In this document: positions 48,423 through 55,486 of the stretch, one piece after another
How positions within the stretch are numbered: the first letter of the stretch is position 1
Layout of the letters: every line of letters begins with the position of its first letter
Source: Reyranella sp.
GTDB lineage: Bacteria; Pseudomonadota; Alphaproteobacteria; Reyranellales; Reyranellaceae
Reading direction: 5' to 3'
Length of the DNA: 64,000 nucleotides
Assembly (NCBI RefSeq): GCF_004297265.1
Contig: NZ_SCUT01000009.1
Coordinates: 62,001 to 126,000 of the forward strand
The notes under the pieces: model-generated
Database searches by the model: none
What the model saw: the letters and a program-made list of their open reading frames with translations, nothing else
What the model was told of the DNA's origin: nothing
Position numbers and translations under genes: made by a program

Positions 48423-49442
48423 TCAAATGACGTCGAGCTTGAACACTCGACGCGCATTGGTCTCGTAGATCTTGCGTCGCTCCTCCTCGGTGATGCTGGC
48501 GCCGTCCATGAAGCGGACGGCTTCGGCGTCGTCCTCATAGGGGAAGTCGGCGGCGAAGAGGATGCGGTCCACGCCCAGCTCGTCGAGCGAGAGGCGGAGC
48601 GCCGGCATCGACGTCACGCCCGAGGTCGTGATGACGAAATTGTCGAGGAAGTATTCGCTGGGCAGGCGCTCGAGCTTCTCGCAGGCGCCGATCTTCGTCT
48701 CGAGGCGGTAGCGGTTGTCGATGCGCTGCAGCCAGAACGGAATCCCTTCGCCCATGTGGCCGAGCACGATCCTGAGCCTGGGGAAGCGATCGAACGTCCC
48801 GGACATGATGAGGCGCATCGCATGCAGGCCGGTCTCGGCGGCGAAGCCCCAGCCGGCGAACCACAGCGCATAATCGAGATAGGGAGCGACCCAGGAAGCG
48901 GCGGGCTCGCGCGGATGGAGATAGATCGGCATGTCGAGCGCTTCGGCCGCCTCGAAGATCGGCCGGAACTTCGGTGCGTCGAGATACTCGCCCTTCGTGT
49001 GGGAGTTCACGATCAGGCCGTTGAGCTTCAGCGTGTTGGCGGCCCGCTCGATCTCCTTGGCCGCCGCCCCGGGATCCTGCGGCGCGATGGCGGCGAGGCC
49101 GGCGAAGCGCGTCGGATGGGCGCGCACGGCCGCGGCCAGCGCATCATTCGACTCCGCCGCGAGTCGGGTCGCCAGCACGGCGTCGAACACCTGCACACCC
49201 GGCGAGGTGAGCGAGAGGACCTGCATGTCGATGCCGATCGCATCCATGTGGGCGAGGCGCGCCGCGCCGATGTCGAGCAGGCGGTCGTCCAGCGGCTTGT
49301 TGGCCGGCGTCTGCGCCAGGATCGACTCGCCCATCTTCGCGAAGCCGGGCTCAACGTCGCTGCCCGCCAGCACCTTGCGCCATTCCGCCATGATCTCGGG
49401 CGTGACGAAGGCTTCTTCGACCGCGATACGCCGAAAGTTCAT
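48423..49442 (-). CDS. Amidohydrolase-family decarboxylase (2,3-dihydroxybenzoate decarboxylase-like)
   Basis: A 339-residue protein of the Amidohydro_2/ACMSD group. Compared with gamma-resorcylate and 2,3-dihydroxybenzoate decarboxylases, the metal and catalytic residues align as Glu9, Ala11, His176 (Ile-Tyr-Leu-His-Pro-Arg), His229 (Leu-Gly-His-Met-Gly-Glu) and Asp299 (Ala-Ala-Asp-Phe-Pro). Ala at the second N-terminal position is as in dihydroxybenzoate decarboxylase, which uses three protein ligands. It probably removes CO2 from a hydroxylated aromatic acid, or hydrolyses a similar compound. Start ATG 49442. Confidence 0.82.
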   Translation of the reverse strand: MNFRRIAVEEAFVTPEIMAEWRKVLAGSDVEPGFAKMGESILAQTPANKPLDDRLLDIGAARLAHMDAIGIDMQVLSLTSPGVQVFDAVLATRLAAESNDALAAAVRAHPTRFAGLAAIAPQDPGAAAKEIERAANTLKLNGLIVNSHTKGEYLDAPKFRPIFEAAEALDMPIYLHPREPAASWVAPYLDYALWFAGWGFAAETGLHAMRLIMSGTFDRFPRLRIVLGHMGEGIPFWLQRIDNRYRLETKIGACEKLERLPSEYFLDNFVITTSGVTSMPALRLSLDELGVDRILFAADFPYEDDAEAVRFMDGASITEEERRKIYETNARRVFKLDVI

Positions 49443-49565
49443 ATTCCGCTCCCTGCTCCACTGCACCCACCCTACGTCGACGCACGCAAAACGCCGAATT
49501 CATTTCACATGCAATCGTCCACCCGATCCGCGTAGCATGAGGCACCTTCACTCGAGGAGCCCCGG

Positions 49566-51347
49566 ATGACGACGCCCGAAGACGATTCGTCCCTCCCGTC
49601 CCGCCGCGCGGCCATGGCTTCCGGTGCGGCCCTGCTGGGCACGACCCTGCTGGCCGGCGGGATCTCTCGAGCCCAGGCGCAGGCCGCTCCTTCCACAGCC
49701 ACGATGCCCACCGGCTACAACATCCTCTTCGTGCTGGTCGACCAGGAGCATTTCTTCCCGCAATGGCCGTTCCCGGTGCCGGCCCGCGAGGCACTCAAGA
49801 AGAAGGCCGTCACCTTCCTCAATCACCAGGCCGCCTCCTGCGTCTGCTCCTCGGCGCGCTCGGTCGTCTATACCGGCCAGCACATCCAGCACACCGGCAT
49901 CGCCGACAATCTCAACTACATCTGGCAGCGCGACCTCTCGACGAAGATCAGGACGATCGGCCACAGGCTCACCGAACTGGGCTACCACGCCGCCTATCAG
50001 GGCAAGTGGCATCTCTCGGCGACGATGGACCTCAACGACAGGCCGGTCGACGCGCCGCTGCTCGACTATCGCAAGACCATGCAGTCCTACGGGTTCCAGG
50101 ACTTCTTCGGAGTCGGCGACCTGATCGACGGCACCCTTGGCGGCTACAAGTACGACGACGGCACGCTCGCGACCGCGGTCACGTGGCTGCGCACGGAAGC
50201 GCAGACACTGCGCACGAAGGGCCAGCCCTGGTACCTCGCCGTCAATCTCGTGAACCCGCACGACACGATGTATTTCGACTCAGATGTCGGAGCGGAGAAC
50301 ATCCAGGGCAAGCGACATGCGCTCCCCATCGCCCGCGCGCCCGACGACGATCTCTATCGCGCAACCTGGGACAGTGTCCCCCTGCCTGCCAACAGGCACC
50401 AGCCATTCGACGCGCCGGGCCGGCCGAGGGCACATCTCTACTACCAGCAATCGATCGACCTGCTGGTCGGGCAATGGCCCGACGAGGACCGGCGCTGGCG
50501 CGACCTGCGCAACTACTACTTCAACGCCATCCGCGACTGCGACACCAAGGTCGAGCGCCTGATGGCGGCGCTCGAGCACAACGGCATGGCGCGGAACACC
50601 ATCGTCGTCTTCACGGCCGACCATGGCGAGCTGGGCGGCAGCCACCAGATGCGCGGCAAGGGCACCAACACCTATCGCCAGCAGAACCACCTGCCGCTGA
50701 TGATCGTCCATCCCGCTCTCCCGGGCGGCAAGGAATGCCAGGCGATCACCTCGCAGCTCGACCTCACGCCCACCCTCCTCGCACTCACCGGCAAGGACGC
50801 CGGCGCCGTCGCGCGGGCAAGCGAGGGACTGCGCGGGAAGGACTTCTCCGCCCTGCTGCGCAACCCGGAGACAGCCGAGCCGAAGGCCGTGCGGCCCGCC
50901 TCGCTGTTCAACTTCGACATGCTGTCCTACTCGGACCCAAAATGGGCCGCGATGACGATCGATATGCGTGCCTTCCGCACCAAGCCGCCGGAGCAGCAGG
51001 AGAAGATGCTGGCGGCACAACCGCCTGATTTCCGCAATCGCACCGCGATCCGCAGCATCTTCGACGGCCGCTACCGCTTCTCACGCTACTTCTCGCCCGT
51101 CGCCTTCAACAGGCCGAAGACGATGGAGGAGCTGCTCGCGAAGAACGACCTTGAGGTCTACGACCTGCAGACCGATCCCGACGAGATGGCGAACCTGGCG
51201 GTCGATCCGAAGAAGAACGGAGATCTCATCCTGGCGCTCAACCAGGTGACGAACGAGCGGATCGCCGACGAGGTGGGCGTCGACGACGGGTCGTTCCTGC
51301 CGATCCGGGACGGGAAGTGGAAATTTCCGCCTCTGGATGAACGGTAG
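49566..51347 (+). CDS. Exported sulfatase-family protein with altered active-site motif
   Basis: A 593-residue protein with a Tat signal (Ser-Arg-Arg-Ala-Ala-Met-Ala, cleaved about residue 40). Sulfatase fold: Ile-Leu-Phe-Val-Leu-Val-Asp-Gln (metal Asp59), Gly-Lys-Trp-His, and Thr-Ala-Asp-His-Gly-Glu-Leu-Gly-Gly with metal Asp/His. The nucleophile site is Cys94-Ser-Ser-Ala-Arg98 instead of Cys-x-Pro-Ser-Arg, so the Pro needed by formylglycine-generating enzyme is absent. It could be a phosphonate or sulfate ester hydrolase with another maturation route. Divergent from the decarboxylase gene, 123 bases apart. Confidence 0.85.
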   Translation: MTTPEDDSSLPSRRAAMASGAALLGTTLLAGGISRAQAQAAPSTATMPTGYNILFVLVDQEHFFPQWPFPVPAREALKKKAVTFLNHQAASCVCSSARSVVYTGQHIQHTGIADNLNYIWQRDLSTKIRTIGHRLTELGYHAAYQGKWHLSATMDLNDRPVDAPLLDYRKTMQSYGFQDFFGVGDLIDGTLGGYKYDDGTLATAVTWLRTEAQTLRTKGQPWYLAVNLVNPHDTMYFDSDVGAENIQGKRHALPIARAPDDDLYRATWDSVPLPANRHQPFDAPGRPRAHLYYQQSIDLLVGQWPDEDRRWRDLRNYYFNAIRDCDTKVERLMAALEHNGMARNTIVVFTADHGELGGSHQMRGKGTNTYRQQNHLPLMIVHPALPGGKECQAITSQLDLTPTLLALTGKDAGAVARASEGLRGKDFSALLRNPETAEPKAVRPASLFNFDMLSYSDPKWAAMTIDMRAFRTKPPEQQEKMLAAQPPDFRNRTAIRSIFDGRYRFSRYFSPVAFNRPKTMEELLAKNDLEVYDLQTDPDEMANLAVDPKKNGDLILALNQVTNERIADEVGVDDGSFLPIRDGKWKFPPLDER

Positions 51348-51434
51348 GCCGCCAGCAGTCCCGGTCCGAGCGTAGCCACTTCGCCAGCCCCGCTTGCGAC
51401 CGGGACTTGCGTCCCAAGCCGTTGACGCCCTATA

Positions 51435-51450
51435 TTGGTAGGTATACCAA
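51435..51450. promoter_or_regulatory. TetR operator candidate
   Basis: TTGGTA (51435-51440) and TACCAA (51445-51450) form an inverted repeat with a four-base spacer, 15 bases before the TetR start codon. Autoregulation is likely. Confidence 0.5.
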
Positions 51451-51464
51451 CCAGGGTCGCCGAT

Positions 51465-52037
51465 ATGTCACCCGCCGAGATCGCCGTTCGAGAGCGCCTG
51501 CTGATGGCGGCCATCGGGCTGATCCGCGAACATGGACTGGCCGGCCTGACCCAACCGCGCGTGGCGAAAGCCGCCGGCATCTCGCAAAGCCACCTGACCT
51601 ATTACTTTCCCACGCGGCAGGCGCTGCTGGCCGCCGTGCTGGATCGCACCGCGGCCGACCAGCTGACGGGCGTGGAACTTGCGATGCGTGCCGCCTCCAC
51701 AAGTCCCAGGAAGCTGGCGGATGCCATGGGCGCCGCCTTCGAGAAGGCGGAGAACAGCCGCGTCCTCATTTCCTTCGCCCTGGCGGCCAGTCAGGACGCC
51801 GATGCGCGGGCGATCTTCGAGCGGCTGACGCGCGGCATACGCGGCGAGGTTGCCGCAGCCGCCGATCGCATCGGTATTCCTGCGGATGCCAATACCGTGG
51901 CGCTGGTCCATGCCCTGGGGGTGGGATTGTCGGTGCTCAATCTCGCGCTCGGCGGCTCGACGCTGCGTCCCAAGGCCGCCGAGGGAATGGCGAAGCTGTT
52001 CAAGCTTCTCGCCGAGGAAGGCAAATCCAGGAACTGA
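51465..52037 (+). CDS. TetR-family regulator
   Basis: A 190-residue regulator: Arg-Glu-Arg-Leu-Leu-Met-Ala-Ala-Ile-Gly-Leu-Ile-Arg-Glu-His-Gly-Leu, then recognition segment Val-Ala-Lys-Ala-Ala-Gly-Ile-Ser-Gln-Ser-His-Leu-Thr-Tyr-Tyr-Phe-Pro. The C-terminal domain is a ligand-binding helix bundle. It starts just after an inverted repeat and is followed by the hydrolase gene 12 bases later, so both are one operon under self-control. ATG 51465 is preferred over 51435, which lies inside the operator. Confidence 0.9.
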   Translation: MSPAEIAVRERLLMAAIGLIREHGLAGLTQPRVAKAAGISQSHLTYYFPTRQALLAAVLDRTAADQLTGVELAMRAASTSPRKLADAMGAAFEKAENSRVLISFALAASQDADARAIFERLTRGIRGEVAAAADRIGIPADANTVALVHALGVGLSVLNLALGGSTLRPKAAEGMAKLFKLLAEEGKSRN

Positions 52038-52049
52038 CGGAACGAGACC

Positions 52050-53816
52050 ATGACGACCTGGCTGGACAATCTGATTCCCCTCAAGGGCCGGCTCAACCAC
52101 CTGCAACTCGCAGGCTGGAAACCGAGCAAGGTCGCCGCACAGGATCTGGGCTGCCGGTTGCTTGCCGATGTCATGATCCCGATGAAGGACGGAACGAAGC
52201 TGTCGGCAGACGTCTATCTGCCGCGCAAGCCGGGCCGCTATCCGGCAATCGTGCAGTTCTCGGCCTACAACAGAGACTTGCACTCGATCGGCGTGCCCAA
52301 GGGCACCAACGAGATCGGGTCGCCGCCGGTCATCACCGCCCGGGGCTACGCGCAGGTCGTCGTGACGGCGCGCGGCGTCGGCCGGTCCGAAGGCGAGTTG
52401 CGGCGCTGGCACGCCGAATCCGAAGTGCAGGATCATCTTGCCTGCGTGGCCTGGGCGGGCGAGCAGCCCTGGTCGACCGGCGATGTCTGCCTGTTCGGCA
52501 CGTCATACTACGGCATGAACCAGCCGACGATCGCCGCGCATCGGCCACCGGCGCTCAAGGCGTTCTTCTGCAACGAGATCTGCACCGACTTTCGCCGTCA
52601 TGTCTTCCGCTATGCCGGGTATCCGAACATAGAGTTCTTCGGCCTGTGGACCGGCGCCAACTTCACGGCCAAGGGCGTGAAGCTCTACGTTCCACCGGCG
52701 GTGCGCGCCCTCCTGAGCCACGTCGTCAACCGACCGTACTTGTGGAATCTGGTGCGTCCGCGCATCGATTCCATCATGCAGGGGTTCAAGAAGAACCGAC
52801 CCATCCCCCGCGCGCTGGAAAACCTGGTCGCCTTCTTCGCCGATACCGATACGGATCCGCACAACCGGACCGACGAAGGCTCCTTTCGCCGCCTGTCGCA
52901 GATCGACGTGCCGTTCGTCGTCGTGCAGAACCGGGGCAACATCTCGCTGCACCAGTTCGGCGCCTACGACCTCTTTGAGAATGCCGGCACGCCGGCCGAC
53001 CGCAAATGGCTGATCATCGGGCCGGCCGAGTACGAACTTCCCGCCTACTCCTGGCAGCTCGAGGCACTCGCCTTCTTCGACCACGTCGTGAAGGGGATCG
53101 ACAATGGCTACGATCGCCAGCCGGCCGTGCGCTGGTGGCGTGACGGCGCGGGCGACGGCGAAAGCGCCTGGGGGACAGCGGCGGATTTCCCGCCCCCGGC
53201 CTCCCGCACGCTGGCGCTCCATCCCGCCGCCACGGGCACCCTCGAGGTCGAACCGGTCGCCGAGGCCGCGAGCCACTGGCTGGCCGTGCCCCAGGTTCCT
53301 GGCCTCGTGCCGGGCACCGACAGCGTCATGCCTCACGTCCTGCGCTTCGCCTGGAAGGTGCCGGCCGATATGGAACTCGTCGGGCCGGCTCGTTTTCGCC
53401 TGGGCCTCGCCAGCACCGAGATCGACACGCATGTAATCGCGCGCCTCGACCGCATCGATCGCGGTGGCAAGCGGCACTGCCTGTCGATGGGAAACCAGCG
53501 CGCCGCGACTCGGCAGGTCATGCCGGAATACTCGACCAGGGCCGAACAGGCCATCGATGACAGGATCAAGACCCCGCTCGTTCCGGGCGAGCCTGTCGAC
53601 CTGATTGTCAACATGACTCCGACCGCCGCCGTGCTGCATGCGGGTGACACGCTGGAACTTGCCGTCGCGAGCCGCCCGGCGCTTCTCGCTGCCTCAGTCC
53701 GCGAGGGATTCCTCAGCTACGAGAACTATGGCCTGCCGCAATACATTGCGCGCAACACCCTGTTGCACGGCGCCAGGACCACCCTGGAAGTCACCGCCCT
53801 CTCACCGCCCGCATGA
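52050..53816 (+). CDS. CocE/NonD-family hydrolase (S15 X-Pro-peptidase-like)
   Basis: A 588-residue alpha/beta hydrolase. The N-terminal part has Leu-Pro-Arg-Lys-Pro-Gly-Arg-Tyr-Pro-Ala-Ile, and the nucleophile is Ser152 in Phe-Gly-Thr-Ser-Tyr-Tyr-Gly; Asp and His follow in the Cap/insert region (Arg-Asn-Arg-Gly-Asn ... Ala-Tyr-Asp). The C-terminal domain (from about 400) is the jelly-roll domain of X-Pro dipeptidyl peptidase. The family includes cocaine esterase and polyester/amide hydrolases. No signal peptide, so cytoplasmic. Substrate unknown; its TetR partner suggests it is induced by its ester. Confidence 0.88.
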   Translation: MTTWLDNLIPLKGRLNHLQLAGWKPSKVAAQDLGCRLLADVMIPMKDGTKLSADVYLPRKPGRYPAIVQFSAYNRDLHSIGVPKGTNEIGSPPVITARGYAQVVVTARGVGRSEGELRRWHAESEVQDHLACVAWAGEQPWSTGDVCLFGTSYYGMNQPTIAAHRPPALKAFFCNEICTDFRRHVFRYAGYPNIEFFGLWTGANFTAKGVKLYVPPAVRALLSHVVNRPYLWNLVRPRIDSIMQGFKKNRPIPRALENLVAFFADTDTDPHNRTDEGSFRRLSQIDVPFVVVQNRGNISLHQFGAYDLFENAGTPADRKWLIIGPAEYELPAYSWQLEALAFFDHVVKGIDNGYDRQPAVRWWRDGAGDGESAWGTAADFPPPASRTLALHPAATGTLEVEPVAEAASHWLAVPQVPGLVPGTDSVMPHVLRFAWKVPADMELVGPARFRLGLASTEIDTHVIARLDRIDRGGKRHCLSMGNQRAATRQVMPEYSTRAEQAIDDRIKTPLVPGEPVDLIVNMTPTAAVLHAGDTLELAVASRPALLAASVREGFLSYENYGLPQYIARNTLLHGARTTLEVTALSPPA

Positions 53817-53842
53817 GGCGCGTGCCGTGCGCACGGCGCCCC

Positions 53843-54346
53843 CTACTTCCTTTCGAAGGTGGCCGTAAGCGCCGCTTTGGCCAGCGTGTTGAAATGCAGC
53901 TGGAAGCCGACGACCGCGGCCGAGGTGTCGGCGTTCACCGGCAGCGTCTCCTCCTTCACGGCGAACACCGTGAACACGTAGCGATGCGGGCCATGGCCCG
54001 GCGGCGGGCACGGGCCGCCATAGCCCGGCGCGCCAAAGTCGGTGCGCGTCTGTAGCGCCCCCTTCGGCAGCAGGCCCGCCTTCGGGTTGCCGGCGTCGAG
54101 CGCGAGCTCCGTCGTGGTCGCGGGGATGTTGACCACCACCCAGTGCCAGAAGCCCGAGCCTGTCGGCGCGTCGGGATCGAAGCAGTGCACGGCGAAGCTC
54201 TTCGTGCCCTCGGGCGCGCCGGACCAGCGCAGGTGCGGCGACTTGTTGCCACCGCCGCAGCCGAAACCGTACTCGGCCGACAGGATGTGCTCCATGCCCA
54301 GAGTGGCGCCTTCCTTGAAACTGTCGCTGGTCACGGTGAAGGACAT
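53843..54346 (-). CDS. YbhB/YbcL-type PEBP (Raf kinase inhibitor-like) protein
   Basis: A 167-residue protein matching the phosphatidylethanolamine-binding family: Asp-Pro-Asp-Ala-Pro in the anion pocket (about 56-60), Trp-His-Trp replaced by Phe-Trp-His-Trp-Val-Val, and Gly-Gly-Pro-Cys-Pro-Pro-Pro-Gly-His-Gly-Pro-His-Arg-Tyr near 105-118. No signal peptide. The exact role of bacterial members is not known; E. coli homologues are dispensable. Confidence 0.92.
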   Translation of the reverse strand: MSFTVTSDSFKEGATLGMEHILSAEYGFGCGGGNKSPHLRWSGAPEGTKSFAVHCFDPDAPTGSGFWHWVVVNIPATTTELALDAGNPKAGLLPKGALQTRTDFGAPGYGGPCPPPGHGPHRYVFTVFAVKEETLPVNADTSAAVVGFQLHFNTLAKAALTATFERK

Positions 54347-54396
54347 GGTTGTGATCTCCCCTTGAGTGGTTGCACCGGCAAGCGTCGCGCGGCCGA

Positions 54397-55386
54397 CTAC
54401 TCGGCCTTGATACCGATCTCCTTCATCACCTTCAGCATGATCTCGGTGTCTCGCTTGAAGACCTTGTTGGTCGCTTCGAAATCAAGCGGGCCGACGATCA
54501 GGTAATTGGCCATCAGCGCCTTCACCTTCTCGTCTGTGCCGGCTTCGAACAGCGTGTCCGAGAGCTTCTTCACGATGTCCTTCGGCGTCGCCGCCGGGAC
54601 AGCGAAGACGGCGAAGGCCCGCGTCTCGTAGAAGCCGCCGACCGCGCCCTGCTCCACCATCGTCGCCACGCCGGGAAAGGCCGGAAGACGGTCGCCCATC
54701 ATGGCGATGGCCCGGCCCTTGCCGGAGGCGATCACCGCCGCCGCACCGGCGGGACTGCCCGCCGCGCCGTCGAGCGCCTGGGCCGCGACGTCGGCGAACA
54801 TCGCCGCCTCGCCGCGATACTGCACGACCTCGACCTTGAACCCGTACTGCCTGGCCATCGTCTCGATCAGCATCTGCGGCGTCGAGCCGGGTCCGTAGGC
54901 GCCGAAGTTCAACTTGTCGACCTTCTTGGCATACTCGAGGAACTGCTTGAGGTTGGTCGCGCCGGTCTTCTCGGCCGCCACGACCGGGCCGCCCAGGCTG
55001 GTCGTCATGGCGAGATAGGTGAAGTCCTTCTCCGGATCGTACGGCAGGTCCTTCACCGTGACCCGGTTCTGGATCAGCGACGAGGAGATGGTGCAGAGGA
55101 TGGTGTAGCCGTCCGGGGGTGCGCGCTTCACCTCGGCCACGCCGATCGTGCCGCCGGCGCCACCCTTGTTCTCGACCACCACCGACTGGCCGAGCTTGCG
55201 GCCGAGATACTCGCCATAGACACGCGCGATGCCGTCGGTCTGCCCGCCCGCCGGATATGGCACGATGATGCGGATCGGCTTGGTCGGGAACGCACCCTGC
55301 GCCCGCGACGACGTGGTGAAAAGAGCCGGCGCCGCAAGGGCGCCCGCACTCGCAACAATGAGCCCGCGACGAGTCGGTGTCCGCAT
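54397..55386 (-). CDS. Bug-family tricarboxylate transporter binding protein (second copy)
   Basis: A 329-residue periplasmic protein with a signal to about residue 28 (Arg-Arg-Gly-Leu-Ile-Val-Ala-Ser). Family features: Phe-Pro-Thr-Lys-Pro-Ile-Arg-Ile-Ile-Val-Pro-Tyr-Pro-Ala-Gly-Gly-Gln, Pro-Asp-Gly-Tyr-Thr-Ile. Only distantly similar to the 24971 copy, so it likely binds another carboxylate. No membrane components nearby. ATG 55386 chosen; GTG 55389 adds one residue. Confidence 0.92.
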   Translation of the reverse strand: MRTPTRRGLIVASAGALAAPALFTTSSRAQGAFPTKPIRIIVPYPAGGQTDGIARVYGEYLGRKLGQSVVVENKGGAGGTIGVAEVKRAPPDGYTILCTISSSLIQNRVTVKDLPYDPEKDFTYLAMTTSLGGPVVAAEKTGATNLKQFLEYAKKVDKLNFGAYGPGSTPQMLIETMARQYGFKVEVVQYRGEAAMFADVAAQALDGAAGSPAGAAAVIASGKGRAIAMMGDRLPAFPGVATMVEQGAVGGFYETRAFAVFAVPAATPKDIVKKLSDTLFEAGTDEKVKALMANYLIVGPLDFEATNKVFKRDTEIMLKVMKEIGIKAE

Positions 55387-55486
55387 CACAATTCCTCCCT
55401 GATCCGTAGGGCCTTCCCGCCCCTTCGATCGTGTGGCGGGACACTAGTTCAGGAGATGTGATTCGGGCAAGGCGCGAGACGTCGCG

